Source: Actinomyces provencensis
Lineage (GTDB): Bacteria; Actinomycetota; Actinomycetes; Actinomycetales; Actinomycetaceae
DNA: 64,000 nt
NCBI RefSeq assembly: GCF_900155435.1
Contig: NZ_LT700212.1
Coordinates: 3,102,062-3,166,061, forward strand
Reading direction: 5' to 3'
Shown here: one piece after another, positions 7,722-16,635 of the stretch
Numbering within the stretch: position 1 is the first letter of the stretch
Layout of the letters: the number at the start of each line of letters is the position of its first letter
Position numbers and translations under genes: made by a program
Notes under the pieces: model-generated
Databases searched by the model: none
Told to the model about the DNA's origin: nothing
The model's input: the letters and a program-made list of their open reading frames with translations, nothing else

Positions 7722-8536
7722 GCCAGCGCTTCATCGTCACCAAGGAGCACCGCCGCTTCACCGAGTTCGCCGACGCCGTGCGCCGCGGGCACACCATCGG
7801 TTTGTGCTTCGGATCAGCCGGCGTAGGAAAGACACTCTCCGCGCGCCGCTACGCACACTACGAGAAGGCTCATGACCTGCTGACCTACTGGGGGCCGCGC
7901 TCCGACAACGACGCCAAGATCTACGCCGCCTTGAACCGGAGCCGCACCGTGCTCTACACCCCCAGCGTGCTGACCACCCCGCGGACCCTGAAGGACGAGC
8001 TGACCCAAGCCATCACCCGCACCAACATGTGCATCGAGCAGCACCTCGTACCTCCCGGCACGGCCACTCCCGAGGCCTGGGGATGGCGACACGGCAGGAA
8101 CTACGTGGAGCTGATCATCGTCGACGAGGCCGAACGACTGCGTCCCGCCGCGCTGGAACTGCTGCGCGATCGCTACGACCGCGACGGCATCGCCCTGATC
8201 CTGATCGGCATGCCCGGCCTGGAGAAGCAGTTCAGCCACTACCCCCAGTTTTACAGCCGAGTCGGCTTCGCCCACCAGTACCGGCCCCTGGGACAAGACG
8301 AACTGCTGTTCGTCCTCGAGCGACACTGGCGATCCCTCGGCAAGACCCTCGACCCCGACGACTTCACCGACGCCCAAGCCATCGCAGCCATCGCACGGAT
8401 CACCCGCGGCAACTTCCGGCTCCTCGAACGCCTCTTCCCCCAGATCCAGCGGGTCCTGAAGATCAACGAACTCGACACCATCACCAACGACGTCATCGAA
8501 GCCGCACAGAGCACCCTGGTCATCGGTGTCACCTGA
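7718..8536 (+). CDS. tniB: TniB-like AAA ATPase, transposition target selector
   Basis: A 272-residue ATPase that works with TniA to select and deliver target DNA. Walker A is GSAGVGKT (residues 32-39) and Walker B is LIIVDEAERL near 130; an arginine-rich sensor region follows. The GTG start overlaps the tniA stop as GTGA, with AAGGAGG at 7704-7710. The stop (8534-8536) lies just inside the right terminal repeat, so the gene fills the element to its edge. No tniQ is seen, which is unusual for full Tn5053 but common in shortened relatives. Confidence 0.9.
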   Translation: MSQRFIVTKEHRRFTEFADAVRRGHTIGLCFGSAGVGKTLSARRYAHYEKAHDLLTYWGPRSDNDAKIYAALNRSRTVLYTPSVLTTPRTLKDELTQAITRTNMCIEQHLVPPGTATPEAWGWRHGRNYVELIIVDEAERLRPAALELLRDRYDRDGIALILIGMPGLEKQFSHYPQFYSRVGFAHQYRPLGQDELLFVLERHWRSLGKTLDPDDFTDAQAIAAIARITRGNFRLLERLFPQIQRVLKINELDTITNDVIEAAQSTLVIGVT

Positions 8537-8538
8537 CC

Positions 8539-8587
8539 CCGCCACGAAGCGACCGAAGAACCCCGCCATTCAGCAGACGAAGTCACA
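8539..8587 (-). repeat. Right terminal inverted repeat of the resistance transposon
   Basis: In reverse complement it starts TGTGACTTCGTCTGCTGAAT and matches the left end at 1864-1912 at about 45 of 49 positions. It is followed immediately by GGTTGCGG, the same 8 bases that precede the left end. Confidence 0.88.
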
Positions 8588-9825
8588 GGTTGCGGAATCC
8601 GAGGGCCGTGCCGCGTAGGTGTTCGAGGCGGCCATTGATGGCTTCGGTGGGGCCGTTGGAGGTGCCGGGTCTTTCGAAGTAGGCCAGGATGTCCGCGGCC
8701 CGGTTCTTCAGGGTTCTACCTACTCGTCGGATCTCGACCAGGGACGCTGGGACGCCCTGGGCGACCCGGTCGATGAGCTGGGCCATCAGCTGCTTGCCTT
8801 GGCGGTGGTCGGGGTGCCGGTAGGCCTCGATGGTGTCTTGGTAGACGTGCCAGGTCGCCTCGACGGCGACGTGGATGTCACCAGCGAACAGGTCGGTGAT
8901 GCGGGTGCGTTGCTTGTCGGTGAGCAGGTCCGCACCGGTGTGCAAGGTCCGCCGGGCGCGATACAACGGGTCGGTTGATCGGCCGCGGTGGCCGTGGAGC
9001 TCTTGCTGGACCCGGCGCCGACACTGATCCAGACTGTCACCGACTAACCTCACGACATGGAACGGGTCCATGACCGCGACCGCGTCGGGGAGCTCCTCGG
9101 CAGCAGCGGTCTTGAAGCCAGCGAAACCGTCCATCGCGACCACCTCGACCCCATCGCGGAAGGCCTGGGGACGTTCGTTCAGCCAGGTCTTGAAGACCTG
9201 CTTGGAACGTCCCTCGACCATGTCGAGCAGGCGTGATGGCCCTGTGCCGTCGCGGATCGGGGTCAGGTCGATGATCACGGTCACGTACTTGTCACCCTTG
9301 CGGGTGTGACGCCATACATGTTCGTCGACCCCTATGACCTTGACCCCGTCAAACCGGCGGGGGTCCTCGATCAGGACCCGTTTGCCTTCGGCCAGGATCG
9401 CGTCGTTCGCGGTGTTCCACGCCACGTCAAGGCTCTGCGCGAGACGGGCCACGGACAGGTGCTGGACCACGATGCCTTCCAACGCCCACCGCAACGCACG
9501 CCGGGTGAGCTTCGCCCGCGGCTCGGCCGCAGCGCTGGTGTCCTGACGCCACACATGCCCGCACCCGGTGCACCGGTAGCGGCGCACGGTGACCTCAAGA
9601 GTGGTCGGTCGCCATCCGAGTGGCTCGTGGGCCAAGCGGCGGACCACCGTGTCACGGACCTTGCCCTCGCACCCGCACTGCCGGCACCACTGGTCCTCGG
9701 CCACGACCCCGACACCGCAGCACCGCACGAGACCGCTCCAAACGCTGGCCCACAGCCACCAGACCGAGCGAGTCAAGACCACAGAACGTCGTCAGATCAG
9801 GGGCAGCGAAGGTAGCGTTGGACAC
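8588..9825 (-). pseudogene. ISL3-family transposase, interrupted and frameshifted
   Basis: This fragment holds the zinc-finger N-terminus (WCRQCGCEGKV...CTGCGHVW), the catalytic core (VIGVDEHVWRHTRKGDKY, AMDGFAGFK, SNGPTEAINGRLEHLRG) and stops at GFRNL where the resistance transposon begins. The remaining tail is at 1785-1863. A second defect is near 9707-9710: the probable start (GTG at 9825, SNATFAAPDLTTF) runs in another frame, and removing one G of a GGGG run on the minus strand joins it to CRVVAEDQWCR. An intact transposase therefore cannot be made. Confidence 0.88.
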
Positions 9826-9935
9826 GTCGAGGTCTTTCGGATGGGCGGCGTAGGAACCTCCATCATCGGAAGACCTCGACCCCTATCCCCGCAACGACGC
9901 GCCCACCAGCCCCACACCCCCAATTGTGAAGAGCC

Positions 9936-10101
9936 GACCCGGGGTAAATCAGGGAGGACCCTGAGGGGTTCGACATGCTGGTCCCCTGAGCTTCTGCGGA
10001 GGCGGTGCCGTCCTCGTCCGCGCAGCCACATCTCATTGGAACACCGGGCCGAGCCCTCTCTCCGAGACGTGCGGAAGGGGTGCACCAGTGCCCCCCTGAC
10101 C
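9936..10101. other. Island-chromosome junction, no gene seen
   Basis: About 165 bp between the ISL3 terminus and the stop of the carboxypeptidase gene. No coding frame, tRNA or attachment site is recognisable. Confidence 0.4.
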
Positions 10102-11154
10102 TCAGCTGTAGTCAGCGTGGACGCGCTGGGTCGAGCCGTCCAGGGTGAGTGTGCCACCGTAGGGCAGCACCCACTGGGGGCGGGTGTGGCCGAAGGGGAT
10201 CCCGCAGCAGATGACCGCGTCAGGGTTGTAGGCACTGACCGTCTCGATGACGGTGTCATAGCGCTCGCGGCGCATGCGCTCACGCGTGCCCGCATCCGGG
10301 GAGGAGGCGAAGGAGCTGACCGGGGGTCGGGCGAAGGCCACTCCGGCGACGGCGTTGAGCACACCTCGCTCACCGAGGTTGCGCAGCATGCGGAACTCCA
10401 GGAGCGGGGGGATGATCTCCTCCGAGAGCTCGACGAGCAGGACGGCCCCCTCCAGGTCTGCGGGGTCCATGCCGAAGCGACCGGCGGCCAGGATGTCGTT
10501 GACGACCTCCAGGCACCCACCCCAGGTGGGTCCCGTCACGACATCGGCAGGCCCGGCCCAGGTCCAGGGCTGTGTGGCCTCCCGCAGGCCGAACTCACGC
10601 ACGGCGGCGGGATCCGCCCAGTCCAGGCCGTGGTCCTCCGACTCGCCGGGTTCGGTGACCTCCAGCGAGCCACCCTCGAGCAGTGCCGCGCGCAGGGAGG
10701 TTGCGTGAACGGGGTCCACCCCGGGGCCCGGCCCCAGATGGACCTGTGTCGAACCACCGTAGAAGCTGGTCACCCCGCATCCGAGGAGGAAGTGGTGCAG
10801 GTGGGTGTTGTCGGAGTAGCCGAGGAACGGCTTGGGGTCGGCGCTCAACGCCGCCGGATCCAGGTGGGGGATGACGGTGATCTGGTCGTCCCCGCCGATC
10901 GTGGCGATGACTGCGCGGACCGAGGGGTCGGTGAACGCGGCGGTGAGGTCGCGGGCGCGGTCCGCGGCACTCGCTCCGAGCTGCCGGGTCGTGGGGTACT
11001 CGACGGGGACCAGTCCGGTCAGCTCGGCCAGGCGCACGAGGGCCTGCTCGTGGAGCGCGGGTGCCACGCCGGGGGCCGCGAACGAGGGCGAGAGGACGGC
11101 GATGCGGTCGCCCTCCCGAGCCTTCGGCACAGGGGTGGAGAGCGCGCGTGTCAT
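10102..11154 (-). CDS. LD-carboxypeptidase family S66 protein (MccF-like)
   Basis: A 350-residue serine peptidase. S66 enzymes trim tetrapeptides in murein recycling (LdcA) or cleave toxic acyl-adenylates such as microcin C (MccF). The nucleophile S114 is in FLGYSDNTHLH; the partner Glu is in LLVELSEE and the His in FGHTRPQW near the C-terminus. The NTHLH segment and overall length favour the MccF-like subgroup. There is no signal peptide, so it is cytoplasmic. It is the first chromosomal gene right of the mobile island and is monocistronic. The substrate cannot be read from sequence. Confidence 0.85.
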   Translation of the reverse strand: MTRALSTPVPKAREGDRIAVLSPSFAAPGVAPALHEQALVRLAELTGLVPVEYPTTRQLGASAADRARDLTAAFTDPSVRAVIATIGGDDQITVIPHLDPAALSADPKPFLGYSDNTHLHHFLLGCGVTSFYGGSTQVHLGPGPGVDPVHATSLRAALLEGGSLEVTEPGESEDHGLDWADPAAVREFGLREATQPWTWAGPADVVTGPTWGGCLEVVNDILAAGRFGMDPADLEGAVLLVELSEEIIPPLLEFRMLRNLGERGVLNAVAGVAFARPPVSSFASSPDAGTRERMRRERYDTVIETVSAYNPDAVICCGIPFGHTRPQWVLPYGGTLTLDGSTQRVHADYS

Positions 11155-11200
11155 GTGGGGAGGGTACCAACCGGTCCCGACACCGTCGGACCCGTGACGG

Positions 11201-11812
11201 TCAGCCCGCGAGGTGGGTGAGCCGGTCGATCACCCGTAGGAGGCCCTCGAGGTCCCGTCCGCCGATCGCCTGGCGGGGAGCGCCGGCGACGGGTGCGAGC
11301 GCACCGGTCGAGGGGTCGCCGGGGTCGGGGCGGTCCACGTCGGTGCCGACCTCAGGGTCGCTGAGCAGGGCCTCGTAGTAGAGACCGTCCCCCACCAGCT
11401 TGACGGCCCGGGCGACGTCGGCATCGCCGATCTCGTCGACCAGGACGGAGAGCCACAGCTCGGATGCCCACCGGGAGACCTCCACGGCGCGGGGATGGTC
11501 CGTGCGGGAGAGCCGTGCCACCGCCACGAGCGTGCGGTCGAGGTCGGTGCCCTCGAAGGAGGAGGTCCGGATGTAGTACCGCGCCGCACCCTCCGGAGCG
11601 GTCCGCATGGTCTGCGCATCGGCCTGCACCAGCTCCTCCAGGTGCTCGCACAGGGCCTCGGCCAGGGACTCCTTGGAGGGGAAGTGGTAGAGGAGCCCAC
11701 CCTTGGAGACGCCCGCCAGGCGGGCCGTGGCGTCCATGGTCGCCCCGCGTTCACCCTCGTCGGCGAGGAGGCGCGCATACGCCTCGAGGATGGTGGTCCT
11801 GGATGTGCGCAC
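11201..11812 (-). CDS. TetR-family repressor of the adjacent MFS pump
   Basis: A 203-residue regulator with an N-terminal helix-turn-helix (TILEAYARLLADEGERGAT, then LAGVSKGGLLYHFPSKE) and a variable ligand domain. I chose GTG at 11812: homology begins with RTSRTTILEAYA and the longer frame runs through the operator. It is divergent from the MFS gene with a palindrome between them, the standard arrangement for drug-responsive repressors of exporters. The ligand is unknown. Confidence 0.85.
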   Translation of the reverse strand: MRTSRTTILEAYARLLADEGERGATMDATARLAGVSKGGLLYHFPSKESLAEALCEHLEELVQADAQTMRTAPEGAARYYIRTSSFEGTDLDRTLVAVARLSRTDHPRAVEVSRWASELWLSVLVDEIGDADVARAVKLVGDGLYYEALLSDPEVGTDVDRPDPGDPSTGALAPVAGAPRQAIGGRDLEGLLRVIDRLTHLAG

Positions 11813-11833
11813 GGCGGCAATGCTACACAGGGA

Positions 11834-11866
11834 TGGACTACTGTACCGGCTGGACGGTATAGTCCA
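11834..11866. promoter_or_regulatory. Palindromic TetR operator between regulator and pump
   Basis: Arms TGGACTA (11834-11840) and TAGTCCA (11860-11866) with inner CCG/CGG matches form a 33-bp dyad. A -10-like TATAGT at 11858-11863 overlaps the right arm, so binding would block pump transcription. Confidence 0.65.
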
Positions 11867-11925
11867 CATCGTCACCGGACCTCCGACCCCACGGTCGTCC
11901 ACCAATCCACTGAACGGAGCAGCAC

Positions 11926-13502
11926 ATGACCACCCCGGTGCGTCAGACCCATGGCGGGGACCTCGCCCCCGACACGGGAGGCACTCGGACACCCGGCGGC
12001 TCCGCCGGGCGTCGGTGGGGAGCGCTGGCCGTGCTCATGCTTCCAGTGCTGCTGATCTCCATCGACAATACGGTCCTCACCGTCGCGCTGCCGCAGATCT
12101 CCCTGGAGTTCTCCGCCTCGGGGACGCTGCTCCTGTGGATCGTCGACATCTACTCCCTGGTCATGGCGGGCCTGCTGGTCACCATGGGCACGCTGGGGGA
12201 CCGCATCGGGCGGCGTCGGATCCTCCTGATCGGTGCGACGGGCTTCGTCCTCGTCTCGGTGCTGGCGGCCTTCGCGCCCAACGGTCACGCCCTCGTCGCG
12301 GCGCGCGCGCTCCTGGGTGTCTTCGGGGCGACGCTCATGCCCGCCACCCTCTCCCTGATCCGCAACATCTTCGAGGACCGCGACGAGCGACGGCTCGCGC
12401 TGGCGGTGTGGGCGTCCTGCTTCGCAGCGGGCGCTGCACTGGGGCCCATGGTGGCGGGCGTCCTGCTGGAGCACTTCCACTGGGGGTCCGTGTTCCTCAT
12501 CGCGGTGCCCCTGCTCGTGCCGATGCTCGTGCTCACCCCGCTCCTGGTGCCGGAGTCGCGTGACCCCAACCCCGGACCCGTCCCGGTCCTCGACTCGGCA
12601 CTGTCGGTGGTCGCCCTGTCCAGCCTCGTCTACACGATCAAGCACTCCATGGTGTCCGGCCTGGACGCGGTGACCGTGGTCTGCGGGCTGCTCGCCCTGG
12701 GGACGGGGTGGGTCTTCGCGCGCCGCCAGCTGCGCGGCACCACTCCGATGCTCGACCTCAGGCTCTTCGCCCGCCCGGCCTTCACCGGCGCGGTCCTGGC
12801 CAACACGCTGGGGGTGTTCTCCATGCTCGGGTTCGTCTACTACGCCTCCCAGCACGCCCAGCTGGTCCTGGGACTCACACCCCTGGAGACGGGTGTCGCC
12901 ATGCTGCCGGGCATGGTCACCATGGTCGTCTCCGGACTCGCAGTGGTGCCCCTGGTCCGCCACGTCGCCCCCTTCCGTGTCATCACCGTCGGCCTGGCGC
13001 TGGCGGCGCTGGGCCACGGGCTGGTGGCGCTCACGGGCAGCGGGGCGTCGGCGGTGCTGCTCGCGGGGCTCTTCGCCCTCATCAGCATCGGTTCCGGGGC
13101 CACCGAGACCCTGACGAACGACGCGATCATCTCCGCCGTGCCCGCGAGCAAGGCCGGCGCGGCGTCGGCGATCTCCGAGACCGCCTACGAGGTCGGCGCC
13201 GTGCTGGGGACGGCGGTGCTCGGGGGATCCTGGTCTCGCACTACCGCACGGCGGTGGACGTGCCCGCGGGGCCCAGCCCGGAGCAGGCCCACCTGGCGGG
13301 GGAGACCCTGGGAGGGGCCGTGTCCGTGGCCGCAGAGCTGCCCGCCCGGATCGGCACCGAGCTGCTGGAGTCGGCGCACCGGGCCTTCGACTCGGGCATC
13401 ATCCTGACGGGTTCGGTGGCGGCGGTCGTGATGGTGGCGGCAGCCGTCATGGCGCACTCGCTGATGCGGCCCCGCGCTTCCGCAGAGGCACGCCTCGACT
13501 GA
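11926..13502 (+). pseudogene. DHA2-type (14-TM) MFS multidrug exporter with a frameshift
   Basis: Proton-driven drug efflux protein of the EmrB/QacA type. The first 430 codons show N-terminal LLISIDNTVLTVALPQIS, motif A GTLGDRIGRRR and motif C-like segments. The frame is lost in a GGGGG run at 13222-13226: it leaves AVLGG and the true continuation ILVSHYRTAVDVPAG to the final helix is one base out, ending at 13502. One missing G restores a protein of about 525 residues. This is either a real inactivating mutation or a homopolymer sequence error. ATG start at 11926, following the TetR operator. Confidence 0.8.
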
Positions 13503-13548
13503 AGCCTGGGGCACCGGCCCGATCCGCGAACCGCAGCCCCCCGCTCGC

Positions 13549-14655
13549 TCAGGAAGGCGGAGAAGAGGGCTCCGCCCTCGTGGACCCGCGACCGTCCGCC
13601 TCCGTGGCGGCGCCCTTCCGCACCAGGCGCAGTACGAACTCGAGCTTGCCGACGACCGCATCAGGGATGACGAAGGGGTAGAGGTCCCGCTTGCCCATGG
13701 CGCGGTTGACCTCGTTCAGTGCGGCAGCCAGCGGCAACCAACGCCGCAGGATCTGGCCCATGTCCGGGTCCTGCAGTGGGTCGATGCGGGGGACCGAGAC
13801 CATCGCGGCGGCGACCTCGGGGGGCCAGTCCCCGGGGATCGACGGCATCTGGATGCCGTGCGCGGCCGCCGTCTGCAGCGTGTCCGTGATGTGCAGGAAG
13901 TGTGCGAAGGTCTCGGCGAAGTCCTCCCAGGGGTGGGTGGTGGCGTACTGGGAGATGTAGGAGTCCTGCCACGGCGTCCCCGTGCCGTCCTCCCCGTAGT
14001 GGGCGTCGAGCGCGGCACCGTAGTCCTGGCGCTCGTCACCGAAGATCCCGCGGAACTCCGCCAGCAGCTCCTGGTCCGGTGAGACCAGTGCCTGCCAGTA
14101 GTAGTGCCCGATCTCGTGGCGGAAGTGGCCGAGCATCGTGCGGTACTGCTCGTCGAGCAGGGCTCGCAGGGCTTCACGGTGGGAGTCCTGGGCCTCGGTG
14201 ATGTCGATGGTGATCACGCCGTTGAGATGGCCGATCATGACCTTCTTGTCGTCCGTGGAGGCGTCGAGGTCGAAGGCGAGGCCGCTGTCGGGCTTGTCGC
14301 GGTGGCTGACGATGGGGAGGTCCAGGTCGTCGAGTTGGTGGACGAGGCGGCGCACTGCGACGCCCGTGTCGTGCAGGTACCCCCGAACGGTGTCGTCGAT
14401 GAGGTCGGGGACGTGACGCACGAGCAGGCAGGCGTCGCACAGGTCCGTCTCCCCGGTGCAGACCCAGTTGCAGCCGATGGCGTGGTTGCGGCACCGGCGC
14501 CAGGGGGTGCCGTCCCCGTCCGTCCATTCCCCGTCGACGAGGGCGACCATGGCGTGCTGGGCACGCGAGAAGGAGAGTTCCACGCCGCAGTTGACGCAGG
14601 CGTCGTTGTCGAAGTAGACGATGTGCTGGCAGGAGGGGCACTGGAAGAGCTTCAC
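13549..14655 (-). CDS. Zinc-ribbon putative metallopeptidase
   Basis: A 368-residue protein of a family annotated only as putative zinc-binding metallopeptidase. The N-terminal zinc ribbon has CPSCQHIVYFDNDACVNCG, then a second cysteine cluster (CRNHAIGCNWVC, CDAC). A gluzincin-like HEIGHYYW (HExxH) lies near residue 185, followed by a WEDFAETFAHFLH segment that supplies a likely third ligand. There is no signal peptide or membrane span. GTG start at 14655 with GGAGG upstream; the longer frame has no conserved residues. Substrate unknown. Confidence 0.8.
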   Translation of the reverse strand: MKLFQCPSCQHIVYFDNDACVNCGVELSFSRAQHAMVALVDGEWTDGDGTPWRRCRNHAIGCNWVCTGETDLCDACLLVRHVPDLIDDTVRGYLHDTGVAVRRLVHQLDDLDLPIVSHRDKPDSGLAFDLDASTDDKKVMIGHLNGVITIDITEAQDSHREALRALLDEQYRTMLGHFRHEIGHYYWQALVSPDQELLAEFRGIFGDERQDYGAALDAHYGEDGTGTPWQDSYISQYATTHPWEDFAETFAHFLHITDTLQTAAAHGIQMPSIPGDWPPEVAAAMVSVPRIDPLQDPDMGQILRRWLPLAAALNEVNRAMGKRDLYPFVIPDAVVGKLEFVLRLVRKGAATEADGRGSTRAEPSSPPS

Positions 14656-15069
14656 GGGACCTCCAACGTGGTGGGTTGCGCCGGACGAGTGGGTCGTCGC
14701 CCCCGATCGGGCGAGGGGGCGGCCGACGCGAGGGGCCCCACGCCCCATCCTGCTACACGACAGCCCCGGGGAGTCCACCTGCCGTCAGGATGCGACGCGG
14801 CGGAACCCTGGAGCGTTGGACACCTCCGGCCCGGTCCTCGATGCGGGGGGCACTCGAAGGAACGTGCCCGGTGCCTGCGCGGTGCGCCGTGACGGGCCGG
14901 TGGACGGACTTCGAGGGTGGAACGGAGCGGACTTCGAGGGTCGAACGGAGCGGACTTCGAGGGTCGAACAGAGCGGACTTCGAGGGTCGAACAGAGCGGA
15001 CTTCGAGGGTGGAACAGAGCGGACTTCGCCGGGAGGAGGGGGTTCCCCGTCCTCCCGGCTCCGCCCCGC
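14656..15069. other. Intergenic region with a tandem repeat
   Basis: No gene is supported. It holds the 23-bp tandem array at 14906-15028 and otherwise featureless GC-rich sequence. Frames that run through it change peptide with each repeat, because 23 is not a multiple of three. Confidence 0.6.
14906..15028. repeat. 23-bp tandem repeat, five copies plus a partial
   Basis: Unit GGACTTCGAGGGTNGAACNG followed by AGC starts at 14906, 14929, 14952, 14975, 14998 and 15021; the last copy breaks after 8 bases. Copies differ at only two positions (G/C and G/A), so the array is young. It lies between ahpF and the metallopeptidase gene. Confidence 0.9.
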
Positions 15070-16635
15070 TCAGGCCACCGTGCGGATCAGGTGGTCGAAG
15101 GCACCCAGGGCTGCCTGGGCACCCTCCCCGGCGGCCACCACGATCTGCTTGTAGCGCGAGGTCGTGCAGTCACCGGCGGCGTAGACGCCCTCCACGGAGG
15201 TGCGCAGGGACTCGTCCACCACGATCTCCCCGCGCGGGGTGAGATCCACCGACCCCTTGAGCCAGCCGGTGTTGGGCAGCAGGCCGATCTGGACGAAGAC
15301 GCCGTCCAGGGGGAGCGTGGACTCCGCACCCGACTCCCGGTCCGCCACGCGCAGCCCGGTCACGCCGCGTCCGTCACCGAGGACCTCCTGGGTCGCGGCG
15401 TTGACGTGGACGTTGACGTTGCCCAGGGTGCCCAGCGTGTGCAGCAGGACCTCGTCCGCACGCAGCCTGGTGTCGAACTCGACGACGTCGACGTGTGCCG
15501 CGACGCCCGCCAGGTCGATGGCCGCCTCGATGCCGGAGTTGCCCCCGCCGATCACGGCGACGCGCTTGCCCCTGAACAGGGGTCCGTCGCAGTGGGGGCA
15601 GTAGGTGACGCCCTTGTTGCGGTACTCCTCCTCGCCCGGGACACCCAGCTGGCGCCAATGGGCACCAGTGGCCAGGACCACCGTGCGGGCGGCGAGCTCG
15701 GTGCCGTCCTCCAGGCGCACCACGGCCGCGAGGGGCGAGTCGTCCGATGCGGGCTCCAGGGCGACCGCCCGGTGGTCGGGCAGCACGTCGACCTCGTACT
15801 CGCGCACGTGCGTCTCCAGCTGCTGGCCGTAGGTGGGGCCCTCCACACGGGTCAGGGAGGGGAGGTTCTCGATCGCAGCGGTGTCCAGGACCTGACCGCC
15901 CATGCGCTCCGCGACCAGCGCGGTGCTCAGGCCCTTGCGGGCCGTGTAGATGGCCGCGGTGGCCCCGGCGGGACCGCCACCGATGACCAGGACGTCGTGC
16001 TCGGCCGGGATGGCGGGCGTGTCCGAACGGTCCTCGGGCGCCAGTGGGGCGACCTTGTCGAGGATCTTCTCCAGGCTCATGCGGCCCTGCCCGAAGGGCT
16101 CCCCGTTGAGGAAGACCGTGGGCACGGAGCGGATGCCCCGCTCCTCGGCCTCCGCCTCGAAGGCGGAGCCCTCGATGGCGGTGTGCGTGACCTGTGGGTT
16201 CAGCACGGCCATGAGGTCCAGCGCCTGGACCACGGTCGGGCAGTTCTGGCAGCTCAGGGAGAAGAACGTCTCGAAGTGCAGCGGGCCGGTGAGCTCCCGG
16301 GCGCGCTGCTGGAGGGCGGGGTCCTCCGTCGAGGGGTGGCCCCCGACCTGCAGGAGGGCCAGCACCAGGGACGTGAACTCGTGGCCCAGGGGCACACCCG
16401 CGAAGCGCAGGCCCGTGTCCTCACCCGGGTTCGTGATGAGGAAGGACGGGCGCCTGACGTCGTCCGAGGGGTCCTCGACCACGGAGAGCTGGTCGGACAG
16501 TGCCGCGATCTCCCCCAGGAGCTCCGACATCCTCCGCCCGGTGGTGGAGTCATCGGTGGCGGCCCGCAGCTCCACGGGTCGTGTGACGTACTCCAGGTAC
16601 GTGCCGAGCTGGGTCGTCAGTGTGGTGTCGAGCAT
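15070..16635 (-). CDS. ahpF: Alkyl hydroperoxide reductase subunit F
   Basis: A 521-residue flavoprotein that passes electrons from NAD(P)H to AhpC. The N-terminal double thioredoxin-fold domain has the CQNC dithiol (C129/C132). The thioredoxin-reductase part has FAD motif GGGPAGATAA, redox CPHC (C346/C349), NAD(P) motif GGGNSGIEAA and the C-terminal YAAGDCTTSRYKQ. All catalytic cysteines are present and length is typical. Its ATG overlaps the ahpC stop by one base (TGATG), so the two are translated together. Confidence 0.96.
   Translation of the reverse strand: MLDTTLTTQLGTYLEYVTRPVELRAATDDSTTGRRMSELLGEIAALSDQLSVVEDPSDDVRRPSFLITNPGEDTGLRFAGVPLGHEFTSLVLALLQVGGHPSTEDPALQQRARELTGPLHFETFFSLSCQNCPTVVQALDLMAVLNPQVTHTAIEGSAFEAEAEERGIRSVPTVFLNGEPFGQGRMSLEKILDKVAPLAPEDRSDTPAIPAEHDVLVIGGGPAGATAAIYTARKGLSTALVAERMGGQVLDTAAIENLPSLTRVEGPTYGQQLETHVREYEVDVLPDHRAVALEPASDDSPLAAVVRLEDGTELAARTVVLATGAHWRQLGVPGEEEYRNKGVTYCPHCDGPLFRGKRVAVIGGGNSGIEAAIDLAGVAAHVDVVEFDTRLRADEVLLHTLGTLGNVNVHVNAATQEVLGDGRGVTGLRVADRESGAESTLPLDGVFVQIGLLPNTGWLKGSVDLTPRGEIVVDESLRTSVEGVYAAGDCTTSRYKQIVVAAGEGAQAALGAFDHLIRTVA

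Larger units (their letters stand above)
1864..8587 (+). mobile_element. Tn402/Tn5053/Tn552-like resistance transposon (Hg and Cd)
   Basis: The boundaries are 49-bp inverted repeats at 1864-1912 and 8539-8587, both starting TGTGACT and differing at about four positions. They are flanked by the direct repeat GGTTGCGG (1856-1863, 8588-8595). Cargo is merR, merA, an IS3 fragment, a cadmium sensor and CadD. The backbone is a serine resolvase, a TniA-like DDE transposase and a TniB-like AAA ATPase, the module of the Tn5053/Tn402 family. An 8-bp duplication is longer than the 5 bp usually reported for Tn5053, so this may be a distinct actinobacterial branch. A third terminal repeat at 4418 shows a composite history. 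Confidence 0.88.
1779..9935 (-). mobile_element. ISL3-family insertion sequence carrying a nested transposon
   Basis: Inverted ends GGCTCTTCACAATTG are present at 1779-1793 and, in reverse complement, at 9921-9935, followed by further partial matches. GGCTCTTC is the characteristic ISL3 terminus. The transposase (start near 9825, stop 1785) lies just inside both ends. A 6.7-kb resistance transposon (1864-8587) sits in its 3' end, so the original IS was about 1.4 kb. The 8 bases outside each end (GCATGAGG and GACCCGGG) do not match, so no target duplication is seen; the flanks were probably rearranged after insertion. Confidence 0.8.
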
